Position numbers and translations under genes: made by a program. The notes under the pieces were generated by a model. That model did not search any database. It was not told the origin of the DNA and saw only the letters and a list, made by a program, of their open reading frames with translations. Below, one piece after another: positions 24,847 to 33,700 of a stretch of DNA of 35,522 bases. Location of the stretch: NCBI RefSeq assembly GCF_019599295.1, contig NZ_JAIEWN010000054.1, positions 1 through 35,522 on the forward strand, given 5' to 3'. Origin of the DNA: Oscillochloris sp. ZM17-4. Lineage in GTDB: Bacteria > Chloroflexota > Chloroflexia > Chloroflexales > Chloroflexaceae. How positions within the stretch are numbered: position 1 is the stretch's first letter; every line of letters begins with the position of its first letter.

Positions 24847-25252
24847 TACCAATATCACGGTCTCGGGTCTGCTCTGGCGCGGCGCGCCACGTGTGGTTAT
24901 CGAGGCGGCGCGGAGCGGGCAGATCGAGCTCTTCAGCTGCGCCGAGCTGCTGGAGGAGCTGGAAGATGTGCTCCGACGTCCAAAGCTGGCCGCACGGTTC
25001 GCGCAGATCGGCAAAGAGCCGACGGATCTTATCGATGAGTATCTGGCACTGATTGCCGTCATACGTGCTGACCCACTCCCTGCCCCGGTCTCAGTTGATC
25101 CTGACGACGATGTCGTTCTGGCGTGCGCGCTCGCTGCACAGGCTGCGGCGATTGTCTCCGGCGATGATGATCTGCTCAGGTTGAGCGTGTTCCAGGACAT
25201 GCCTATCCTCACTGCGCCTGAGTTGCTGGCCCGTCTTGCCCCATCGGCGTAG
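24830..25252 (+). CDS. PIN-domain toxin (putative ribonuclease)
   Basis: 140 residues. PIN acidic positions are in place: D6 and N8 in VVLDTNITVSGLL, E42-E45 in AELLEELEDVL, the DPDDDVVLACALA box and SGDDDLLRL near the C-terminus. The layout is that of the COG1569-type PIN toxins, which cleave RNA when free of antitoxin. The start is GTG at 24830, inside the antitoxin gene. It converges with drmMI, whose stop lies 25 bases away, with no terminator visible between them. Confidence 0.82.
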   Translation: MRVVLDTNITVSGLLWRGAPRVVIEAARSGQIELFSCAELLEELEDVLRRPKLAARFAQIGKEPTDLIDEYLALIAVIRADPLPAPVSVDPDDDVVLACALAAQAAAIVSGDDDLLRLSVFQDMPILTAPELLARLAPSA

Positions 25253-25276
25253 CTGCGGGTCTCGGATCTCGCCGCC

Positions 25277-28200
25277 TCAAAACAGCTCCCCCTGCTCGAC
25301 TGAGGGCTCAGGGCTCGGGGTTTTGGGCTCAGCCGCAGCCTTCCCCTTCCGCCCGCCCTTGCCTTTCCCCTTGCCCGCCCCCTTCTTCTCATGCAGCCCC
25401 GCCGCCACCTCCTCCGCGTACCGCTGGTGGTTCAGCGCCAGCAGCCGGTCCAGCACCGCCCGCCGCGCCGCCTCGCTGATCGTGTAGCGCAGCCCCTGCT
25501 TTGTCTCGTGGAAGCCGTGGCCCAGATCCAGATCATGCCAACCGTAGGCCGCCGCCACCGCCTCGTCCATCTCGACGTGCAGCCGCCGTAGCTCGGCGAT
25601 GTCGGCGGATGTTTCGCCGGGGGCGTGGAAGCGGTTGTAGGTCTTGGTCAGGCCCTCATTGCGCTCGCGCATGATCTGCTGGCGGTGGGCGTGGTACTGC
25701 TCGCCGATGGATTCTAATAGCTCGCGTATTTCTGATCCGGAGGGCTCACGCAAAGCCGCAAAGCCGCTAGGGTCGGACGCGCTTTGCGGCTTTGCGGCTT
25801 TGCGTGAGTCTTCTTGCAGGCAGGCTGGGAAGGGGAAGGTTATCAGAACATCAGATGGACTGTAGCTTAGATCCGATTTCATTGTAGAGCTGTATTTCCA
25901 TGCCCATTCCGCATGGAAATTAGATTGTAGAGCAGCAAAGGCAGTTGCTTCGGAAAAATCAAACACCACGATTTTGTGACTGTACACGGTGCCGTTAGGA
26001 ACAAAGGTGAATGCGAGGGTACGACTCACTTGGGCTAACACTAACACCCGCTCCATTCCCGCAATCGTCGCGTAGAGCGCAGGTCGTTTGTCTCCATAAT
26101 GCCACCAATACTTTCGATGAGCCTCTCGATTAACGTTAGCGCGAACAGGGTAAACTTTCTCGCGGACAATTGCCATTGGCTCAGGATATTTTTCAGCTTT
26201 CTCCAACGGCCAGTCGAAGAAGTTGATCACCCAGCGACTTGGCGACTGATCGGGGCGGCCATTCAAATCTTCACCATTGAGGTAGGGAAATAGCACTTCG
26301 CGATTGCGAGGATTGCGCTCGATCATTGCCTGTGCCTCCCCTGGCTCCAGTACAAAGCCCATTCCAACAACAACAGAACCCTGGAAACTCTTGCCCTGAT
26401 TGGCGATCAAGATTTTGGGAGCGCCAACAGATTCTCGGTTGTCGAGCAGGCTGGAAATGTAGTCAACAGGATGCCCATCAAGGAATTTTAGAATGTTGTC
26501 TTCGCCACTCACGATATGCACAACGCTCACAACCACTGCTGCTTGCCCTGGCCAGGGCTTGTTATTGTCGGCGTGATAAATCACGCCCCCCAATCCTACA
26601 ATTGCATCCAGACCAGTCAAGCGAGTGTCGCCTTGAGCGATTGTATTTGTGGCGATCAAACCGACAGTGCCGCCCCGGTGAAGCATTGAGAAGCTACGCA
26701 GAAAGAAGAATGCGCTCAAGTCCGCGTTACCACTTGAGCCGGGGTACACCTCGTAGAGCGCATCTCGGTAGTTGTTGCCCAACGTCTCCCGAATGCGCCG
26801 CCCTCCAACGAACGGCGGGTTGCCCACCACAGCGGCGAAGCCAGGCGAGGCACCCTCGGCACTCAGAACCCCGACCTCCGCATCAGCGAGCATCTGCGCG
26901 ACCGGGCGCTCGCCCAGGCTCGGCACAAACACCTCGGGGAACTCCAGCGGCCAGTGGAAGGGGCGGCGGCCCTGGAGCAACTTATCGGCCCTGCCGCGCA
27001 GCTCGGCGCGCAGCTCGGCCACATCGCGGCCCTCGTCGTCGGCACGCACGAGCATCGCGTAGCGTGTGAGGAAGCGGCCACGGCGCTCGGCGCGGGCCTT
27101 GGGGTCGGCGGCGAGGGCTGCGGCCACCAGCAGATCGGCGCCCAGGCGCACGTCGGCCATGACCGCCTCGGCCTGGGCGAGCTTGTCCTGCTTGATCGCG
27201 GCGTCGCGGGCCTCGCGCACCGGCATGGCCTGGATCTCGCGGCGCAGGGCGAAGGCCCGGCGCAGCGCCTTCTCAACCGGCCCATTCACCCAGTCCAGCC
27301 GGTGGTCGCGCTCCTTCTCGCTGAGCGCCCAGAAGCTCAGTTGCTCCACGTCGCCGATGCCGAGCAGCGAGTCGCCGGCGCGCAGGGCGTGGTCGAGGAA
27401 GGAGAAGGGCCGGCCCTTGGCCAGGGTGATCAGCCAGAGCGAGAGCTTGGCCATCTCCACGGCCAGCGGGTTCTTGTCCACCCCGTAGAGGCAGCGGTCA
27501 GCCACCAGCCGGCGCGCATAGATCAGACGCTCGGTAGGATCGGTTATCTCACGCAAAGGCGCTAAGACGCCAAGGTCGGGCAGCCGGGCAGGCTCACGCA
27601 AAGCCGCAAAGCCGCTAAGGCCGGGCAATCCGGATGGCGCTTCTTTCGCTGCCACGTTGTCAATGCCGTTCTCACTTTGCGGCTTTGCGGCTTTGCGTGC
27701 GCTATCCGGTTCGCTCTCTTCCGCATCAAACGCCTCCAGTAGCCGCTCGCTGAGGTACCGGCACGCCTGGACGAGGAACGCGCCGCTGCCCATCGCCATA
27801 TCGCAGACGGTGAGCTGGAGCAGCTCGGCGGCGGGGCGCAGCCGCCACTGCGCCTTGGGCAGTCCCTCGGCGGGGCCGACGTAGACCAGCGGCTCCAGGG
27901 TGTGCTGGACAATCGGCTCGGTGAGCGAGCGGGGGGTGTAGTGGGTGCCGGTGGCCCGGCGCTCGGTGCCGGTGGTGACGTAGACGCTACCGGCGGGGAT
28001 GACCACCGGGCGGGCGTAGTCGTCGTCGCGCACCAGGCCGGCGAAGGGCAGCACGCGGTCGTAGAGCGCCGCGTCGTTGCCGCATGCGCCGCGCAGCAGG
28101 GTGGCGCGGAATGCGTCGGGCTGGGCCTTCCACGCCTTGCGCAGGGCGCTCTCGGAGCGCCCGGTCTGCTCTTTGAGGTAGGCCAGGAAGGATGCCTCGC

Positions 28201-29374
28201 CGCGCTGCGACTCACGCTCCAGATCCGCCAGGGCAATCTCCGGCTCCTGGTCGCGCGTGCCAGCGATGCCCAGCACCGGCTCGCTCGCCCGCAGCGCGGT
28301 GTGGTCAAGCAGGCCCTCGTAGACGTGGCCGATCTGCTCAATGTCGAGGGCGCGAAACGAGATCCGGCGGGCCTCGGCGGGGCTGCCGTCGCGCAGCTTC
28401 ACCCGCAGCACCTGGAGCGCCTCCAGCAGGTGCAGCACAACGCGGTTGGAGATCAGCAGCGGTCGGGGCTCGGCCCCTGCCGTCTGCCGCTTATCTCCTG
28501 CCGCCTCGACTCGTCCCTCCAGGAACGGGTAGCGGTCGGGGTCGAAGAGGCTGCCGCCGTAGGCCGGCATATCGAGCTTGTCGTGGTCGAAGCCGTAGGA
28601 GACGGCGCGGAAGATCGCCAGCAGGCGGCCCCAGGCGTCGTGGCGGCGCTCCAGCACCTCCTCGCCGCTGCGGTCGGCGTCGAGGCGCAGCGACTCCAGC
28701 AGCGTCGAGACGGCGTAGTTCCGGTCGTAGAGGTCGTCGCCGAGCAGGAGCAGACCCTGCTCCTCGGCGAAGAGTAGGAAGACCAGGCGCATCATCACGG
28801 CCAGGGCCGCCTCGTAGAGCCGCTCCTCGCGCACCTCGGTGAGGACGGCCCGCCCGGCGTTCTGGTCGGCCAGATCGATCGCCTGCACCAGCAGCTCGAC
28901 GGCGCGGCGCACCTGATAGCCAAGCTGATCCGTGACCTCCTGGCGGTCATCGGCGCTGGCGGCGAGCAGCGCCTCCAGGGTGCTATCGTCGGGCATCCCA
29001 AAGATACGGTGCGCGCCGAGCAGCGAGCGGAAGGCCCGCAGGGTCAGGGGCTCATCGAGCCAGAGCCGGGCGTACCAGGAGGCGAAGCCGGTGGTGAGGT
29101 TCTCGTCGGCGGGGCGATCCACGAGCATCCACTGCTCGCCGTTGGTGAGCAGGCCCAGGCGCACGCCCGCGCCGCGCAGCAGGGTCATCATGCGGGTGGC
29201 GGGCGACGCCTGCCATACCGCCCTGGCGGGGGCCTTCTCCAGATCCTGGCCGGGCGGGACGATCTGGACGAGGATGCGGGGGGTCAGGAGTCGGGAGTCG
29301 AGAGTTGGGGCGGGCTCGGCGATAACTATATCTGGCGTGAGCGTCTCGCCGTGCTCGGGGATGGCGACGGCCAA
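25277..29374 (-). CDS. drmMI: Class 1 DISARM adenine-type DNA methyltransferase DrmMI
   Basis: 1365 residues in this frame. Motif I is VCDMAMGSGAFLVQA (523-537) and motif IV is GNPPF (851-855), the (N/D)PP(Y/F) box of N6-adenine methyltransferases. The C-terminal third should hold target recognition. DrmMI marks host DNA so that DrmAB ignores it. The N-terminus is unusual: the frame can only begin at a weak TTG (29372-29374) and lacks the residues found in the preceding ORF, which instead encodes the start plus a second copy of residues about 3-141. Two in-frame repeat insertions occur at residues about 554-608 and 1186-1213. Bases about 25840-26800 are AT-richer than the rest. The enzyme core is intact; the start is doubtful. 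Confidence 0.85.
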   Translation of the reverse strand: MAVAIPEHGETLTPDIVIAEPAPTLDSRLLTPRILVQIVPPGQDLEKAPARAVWQASPATRMMTLLRGAGVRLGLLTNGEQWMLVDRPADENLTTGFASWYARLWLDEPLTLRAFRSLLGAHRIFGMPDDSTLEALLAASADDRQEVTDQLGYQVRRAVELLVQAIDLADQNAGRAVLTEVREERLYEAALAVMMRLVFLLFAEEQGLLLLGDDLYDRNYAVSTLLESLRLDADRSGEEVLERRHDAWGRLLAIFRAVSYGFDHDKLDMPAYGGSLFDPDRYPFLEGRVEAAGDKRQTAGAEPRPLLISNRVVLHLLEALQVLRVKLRDGSPAEARRISFRALDIEQIGHVYEGLLDHTALRASEPVLGIAGTRDQEPEIALADLERESQRGEASFLAYLKEQTGRSESALRKAWKAQPDAFRATLLRGACGNDAALYDRVLPFAGLVRDDDYARPVVIPAGSVYVTTGTERRATGTHYTPRSLTEPIVQHTLEPLVYVGPAEGLPKAQWRLRPAAELLQLTVCDMAMGSGAFLVQACRYLSERLLEAFDAEESEPDSARKAAKPQSENGIDNVAAKEAPSGLPGLSGFAALREPARLPDLGVLAPLREITDPTERLIYARRLVADRCLYGVDKNPLAVEMAKLSLWLITLAKGRPFSFLDHALRAGDSLLGIGDVEQLSFWALSEKERDHRLDWVNGPVEKALRRAFALRREIQAMPVREARDAAIKQDKLAQAEAVMADVRLGADLLVAAALAADPKARAERRGRFLTRYAMLVRADDEGRDVAELRAELRGRADKLLQGRRPFHWPLEFPEVFVPSLGERPVAQMLADAEVGVLSAEGASPGFAAVVGNPPFVGGRRIRETLGNNYRDALYEVYPGSSGNADLSAFFFLRSFSMLHRGGTVGLIATNTIAQGDTRLTGLDAIVGLGGVIYHADNNKPWPGQAAVVVSVVHIVSGEDNILKFLDGHPVDYISSLLDNRESVGAPKILIANQGKSFQGSVVVGMGFVLEPGEAQAMIERNPRNREVLFPYLNGEDLNGRPDQSPSRWVINFFDWPLEKAEKYPEPMAIVREKVYPVRANVNREAHRKYWWHYGDKRPALYATIAGMERVLVLAQVSRTLAFTFVPNGTVYSHKIVVFDFSEATAFAALQSNFHAEWAWKYSSTMKSDLSYSPSDVLITFPFPACLQEDSRKAAKPQSASDPSGFAALREPSGSEIRELLESIGEQYHAHRQQIMRERNEGLTKTYNRFHAPGETSADIAELRRLHVEMDEAVAAAYGWHDLDLGHGFHETKQGLRYTISEAARRAVLDRLLALNHQRYAEEVAAGLHEKKGAGKGKGKGGRKGKAAAEPKTPSPEPSVEQGELF
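25745..25808. repeat. Perfect 23-bp palindromic repeat inside drmMI
   Basis: CTCACGCAAAGCCGC followed by AAAGCCGC (25745-25767) is the exact reverse complement of 25786-25808, with an 18-base loop. It is translated in frame as DSRKAAKPQS...GFAALRE. The unit GCAAAGCC is repeated in each arm. Confidence 0.8.
27548..27699. repeat. Second palindromic repeat inside drmMI
   Basis: Arms 27595-27615 and 27679-27699 are perfect 21-base inverted copies of the same GCAAAGCC-type repeat, with a 63-base loop. An extra half unit (CTCACGCAAAGGCGC) lies at 27548-27562. It is translated in frame as ARKAAKPQS...GFAALREPA and follows methyltransferase motif I. Confidence 0.75.
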
Positions 29375-29815
29375 ACGCTGCCACCACCCGTCAGTGTCAT
29401 CGCCCTGAACCCTATCCCCTACCCCCCGGCGCTCTCGGTGAGCAGCGCCTCCAGGGTGTCAGGGTCGGCCACGCCGTAGAGGCGGGCGACGCCGAGCAGC
29501 GAGCGGAAGGCGCGCAGGGTGACCGGCTCGTCGAGCCAGAGCGAGGCGTACCAGGAGCTGAAGCCGGCGGTCTCGCCGGGCTGGGCGTGGACGAGCATCC
29601 AGCGCTCGCCGTTGGTGAGCAGGCCGAGGCGGACGCCCGCGCCGCGCAGCAGCTCGGCCATGCGCGTGGCGGGCGACGCCTTCCAGCGGTGGTCTCGGAG
29701 CGGCTTATCGAGATCCTGGGCGGGCGGCACCACCTGCACGAGCAGGCGGGCCGACTGCCCTGAGCGCAGAATCACCAGGTCGGGCCGCAGGATCTCGCCG
29801 TGCTCCGCCACCGTC
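28975..29815. repeat. Diverged tandem duplication in the drmMI N-terminal region
   Basis: About 28975-29370 and about 29428-29815 encode the same segment, from EHGE-L-PD to TLEALL. Both contain LLRGAGVRLGLLTNGE, WLDEP and TLRAFRSLLG. The DNA copies are clearly diverged (roughly four in five bases match by eye). The downstream copy alone carries an extra G-rich repeat linker at about 29281-29306. The junction has GGGATAGGGTTCAGGG-type repeat sequence. Confidence 0.75.
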
Positions 29816-30105
29816 GCCCTGAGCGACTCGGGGATGGCGGGGCCGCTGGCGAGCAGCTCATCAGGGAAGCCCAGCACCTCACGCAGCACGAAGCGCACCC
29901 AGGCCGTGTGGATGGCTGGGTCGGGGCGCAGGCCCTGCTGATTGTCCTGCCACTCCTCCAGCGCACGGCGCACGCCCCGGCTGACCTCGGCGTCGTGCGC
30001 GTCGAGGCCCTGTGGGAAGACGCGCAGCAGCACCGGCATGCTCAGGAACGGCCCTGAGACCTCAACCAGCGAGAGCCATTCGGCGTGGTGGCGGGCGATG
30101 GACAT
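29419..30105 (-). CDS. DrmMI N-terminal fragment / truncated paralogue
   Basis: 228 residues, beginning MSIARHHAEWLSLVEVSGPF, as expected for the start of a DISARM or type IIG-like methyltransferase N-terminal region. Residues about 97-225 are homologous to residues 3-138 of the neighbouring drmMI ORF. It ends TESAGG and a TAG at a G-rich repeat, and the drmMI frame opens 44 bases later. It contains no methyltransferase motif, so it is not an enzyme alone. It could supply the N-terminal domain in trans, or be the relic of a second drmMI copy joined to the first by recombination. Confidence 0.7.
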   Translation of the reverse strand: MSIARHHAEWLSLVEVSGPFLSMPVLLRVFPQGLDAHDAEVSRGVRRALEEWQDNQQGLRPDPAIHTAWVRFVLREVLGFPDELLASGPAIPESLRATVAEHGEILRPDLVILRSGQSARLLVQVVPPAQDLDKPLRDHRWKASPATRMAELLRGAGVRLGLLTNGERWMLVHAQPGETAGFSSWYASLWLDEPVTLRAFRSLLGVARLYGVADPDTLEALLTESAGG

Positions 30106-30141
30106 AGGGGGCTACCTCAGACACAATCTGCGATACCAAGA

Positions 30142-30701
30142 TCAGGAAGGAATGGGCGACTTGCCACCCATGAGCCGCTTGCCGTATATAAACAGCGCCC
30201 GATCCAGTGTGCGATGCTCATCCTCCACCAAGAGGCGCGTAAGCTCAGTGGTGAACCATTCCTTGTACTGGTCATAGAGACCCCAGTGGCCAGGGACGGT
30301 GATGATCGCCTCATCGCGCGTCAATACCCGCTCATTGGCCAGGTGCTGCCACGCTACGTGGGTATAGCGGTCAAAGATTGGCGAGCCGTAGAGCACGTGG
30401 CACCAGAAGATACTCCAGACCGGGGCGCGCCAGCGGAAGTCGCGGCGCAGGGCAGCCTCACCATCAGGCTCCTTGTAGCTTGGTAGTCCACGGAGCAGGC
30501 GACAAAGTGCGACCTTCTTTGGGCGCGATAGATTCATGGGCTTCCCGTTCTTGCCGACATTCTCCAGCGGGTGAGCTGGTGGATTGCTTCTGGATCACCC
30601 GTGCGACCGTCAGCGATATAGGGATCGTAGTAGCACTCGTCATAGCTGATCGAGTAGCGTGCGCTGAGGCGCTGAATATCTTCGCTCGTCAACGTGATCA
30701 T
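30142..30701 (-). pseudogene. Frameshifted small gene, possibly HhH-glycosylase-like
   Basis: AGGAGG five bases before ATG 30701 starts a frame MITLTSEDIQRLSARYSISY that runs to ...HQLTRWRMSARTGSP and a stop at 30534-30536. A second frame opens at the ATG at 30535-30537 (MNLSRPKKVALCRLLRG...) and runs to 30142. Read one frame over, the bases just upstream of that ATG give ENVGKNGKP-MNLSRPKK, which continues naturally from HQLTRW, so a single missing base near 30575 splits one gene of about 187 codons. The second part contains APVWSIFWCHVLYGSPIFDR, which resembles small helix-hairpin-helix-like proteins in defence loci (weak memory). It lies 13 nt after drmD. Confidence 0.65.
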
Positions 30702-30714
30702 CAGATCCTCCTGC

Positions 30715-33700
30715 TTATAGCATCCGCTCGGGCACCAGAAACGTCACCGCCACCGGAAACAGGCGCGGCTGGGGGTCGGCGTAGCGCCGCAGGATGCCGG
30801 CCTGCTCCTGGGCCAGCTCGCCGGGGATCTGGCGCAGGCGCAGGCGCAGGGCGTCCACATCGCGGCGGTACTGGTCGCGCTCGGCCTCGTTGAACAGGTC
30901 GAGGTGCAGCTGCTCCGGCTTCTCGGCGACGGTCAGCTCGGCGCGGATCGCCGTGGTCAGCTCGGCGAGGATGCGGGCGATGTCATCGGACTCCTGCACG
31001 CGGCGCTCCTCCAGGAGCCGGCTGAGGCTGGCGGCACGATCCTTGGCGCGGGCCTCCAGGGCGCTCAGGGTCGGGCCAGATGCCTGCGCCCAGCGCGCGG
31101 CCAGGGTCTCCTTCAGCGCCGCCGAGGGCTCGCGGGCCGTGACGGCGGCGAGGGCGGCCTGCACCTGGCCGATGGTCAGCCGGCGCGTCCGGCCATCGGC
31201 CAGATCGACCCCGGCGGCGATCAGCTCCTCGTGGAGCCGCTGGCTGTCGCCGCCGATCACCACCAGCCGCCCGTAGGCGATGGCCAGCGGGGCGTGCAGC
31301 ACCCAGCGCTCCGCACCGACCGTCAGCACGCTCGGCACCACCCGCGCCGTCACCCGGTGCAGCTTGCGGTGGCCCTCGGCGCTCCAGACCTCGGCGCGCA
31401 GCAGGCGCAGGGCCATCTGCACCAGCCGGTGGTTGAGGTGCGCGAGCACCAGATCATCGCGCCCCTTGGCCAGATCATGGTCGAACACGATGGGCCGCAC
31501 CGCGCGCGTGTGCGGGTGCTCCAGGCCCTCGGCGCAGGTGGCCCAGCTCCCGGTCAGGGCCGGCAGGGCGAAGACCGGGCAGCGCCGCCGCTCGCCGCTG
31601 GGGTCGGGCCAGATGCCGGGCGCCTTGGCCTCAATCAGCGGCGGCTGGCCCGCAAGCTGGAGGGCGATGGTCACCACCGACTGCACATTCTCCGGCGAGA
31701 GCTGGAGGCTGGCGCGGCTCTCCTGAAGTTGGTCGGCCAGATCCTTGATCTGCTGGCCCAGGTTGCGGTCGAAGGTCAGCATGCGCTTGCTCGGCGCGGC
31801 GGCACGCTCCGCCCCCGCCGTTTCGAGGCGGCGGCGCGTCCCGAGCATCGCCTCCGTCACCTGGTCGGCGATCACCGGCCCGACCTTGCCCAGATCCTCG
31901 CGGATCTGCTCGACCTTCTGCACCGCCCGCATTAGGAACTCCAGGTCGCCCTCCAGCTCGCCCACCGGCGCATCCCGGTCGATGGCGGCGTGGCTGAAGC
32001 CGGCGGGGGCGAAGTGGAAGACCTGCGGGTTATGGAGCTGGCCGTGGCGGTCGATGCGCCCGTTGCGCTGCTCCATGCGGTTGGGGTTCCAGGGGATCTC
32101 ATAGTGGACGAGCCGGTGACAGTGGCGCTGGAGGTCGATGCCCTCGGAGGCCGCGTCGGTGGCCAGCAGGATACGGACGGCGCTGGTCTGGGGGCTGGCC
32201 TGGAAGGCCGCCTTGACCCGCTCACGGTCATCGTCGTGCATCCCGCCGTAGAGCAGCATCAGCCGCCCGCCCTCGGTCAGCCGCTCCGCCGCCAGCAGGC
32301 CCTGGAGCCAGGTCTGGGTGTCGCGGTACTCGCTAAAGATGATCACCCGCTCCGCGGACCAGACGCCGTTGGGGCGGACGACCTGCGTCACCCAGTCGAG
32401 CAGCGTGCGCGCCTTGCGGTCGGGGCGCAGGCGGGCATCGGTCGCCCAGGCCAGCATGCGGTCGAGCAGCACCCGCTCCTCGGGCGATGGCGCGCGGAAC
32501 AGCGCCGAGGTCGTCGCCACCGCCTCGCCGGTCGCCGCCTCGTAGGCGTCGTCATCGGCGTAGGCGTCGTCGAGGTCGGCCAGCATCGCCTTGAGAATCC
32601 CGCCGCTGGGGCGACGCGCCTTGGGGCCGACCGACCGGGTGGCCGCGTCGAGCGAGGCGCGGTGCTTCTGGAGGGTGGTGAAGAAGGCCGCCGGCGAGGA
32701 GAGCAGGCGCTTCTTGAGCAGCTTGAGCACAAACTCGGTGGCCGTGCGCTCCACGTTGTCCGCCGCGCCCGCGCGGCGCAGGAGCGTGTAGGCGTGCAGG
32801 TCGCGGTGGGCCTGGCGCTCCGCGTCGCTGTGATCGACCTCCAGGGCGCGCAGCTCGCGGGCCGGGAAGCGCGGGCGATTCGTCCACGCCTCCTTCAGCT
32901 CCGACTTGAGCCGGCGCACCATCACATGCTGGAGGACAGCGCGGTCGGGCGGCACGCTGCGGGCGAAGCGCTGGTTGTCGAGCAGCTCCAGCAGGGCCGA
33001 GAAGCTCTCGGCGTAGCCGTTGTGGGGCGTGGCGGTGAGGAACAGCTTATGCTCGAAGTGCGGGGCGAGGGTGCGGATCGCCGCCGTGCGCAGCGAGTCG
33101 ACCGCATAGGCGCCGAGGCCGGAGGGCGCGACATTGTGGGCCTCATCGACGATCAGCATGTCATAGCTACGCGGGTAGGCCATCTGCCCGGAGGCCGGCA
33201 GGGTCTCGCGGAACAGGCGCATCGGCTGGTCGCGCTTGAGGTAATCGACCGAGGTGATCAGGCGCGGGAAGTGGCCCCAGGGGTTGACGTGGATGCCACG
33301 AGCGCGGCGCAGCGCGCGCATCAGGTCGGCATCGACAATGCGGAACTCCAGGCCAAACTTCTCGCGCATCTGGTCGCGCCACTGGATCTGGAGCGCGGCG
33401 GGGCAGACGATTAGGATCTTGCGGGCGCGGTGGCGGATGATCAGCTCCTGGATGACCAGGCCGGCCTCAATCGTTTTGCCCAGGCCGACATCATCGGCGA
33501 TCAGCAGGTTGACGCGGGGCATCTGGAGCGCGCGCACCACCGGGTCGAGCTGATAGTCCTCGATAGAGATGCCGCTGCGGAAGGGGGCCTGGAGGGCGCG
33601 CACATCCGCCGAGGAGGCCGCGCCCCAGCGCACCGCATTCAGAAAGGCGTCGAGGCGCTGGGGAGTGTCAAAGCCGGCGGGCGTCGGCAGGGCGCGCTGG

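Noticed and set aside
31990-33414. 474-codon plus-strand open frame opposite drmD
   Set aside because: Shadow of the SNF2 helicase; composition-driven.
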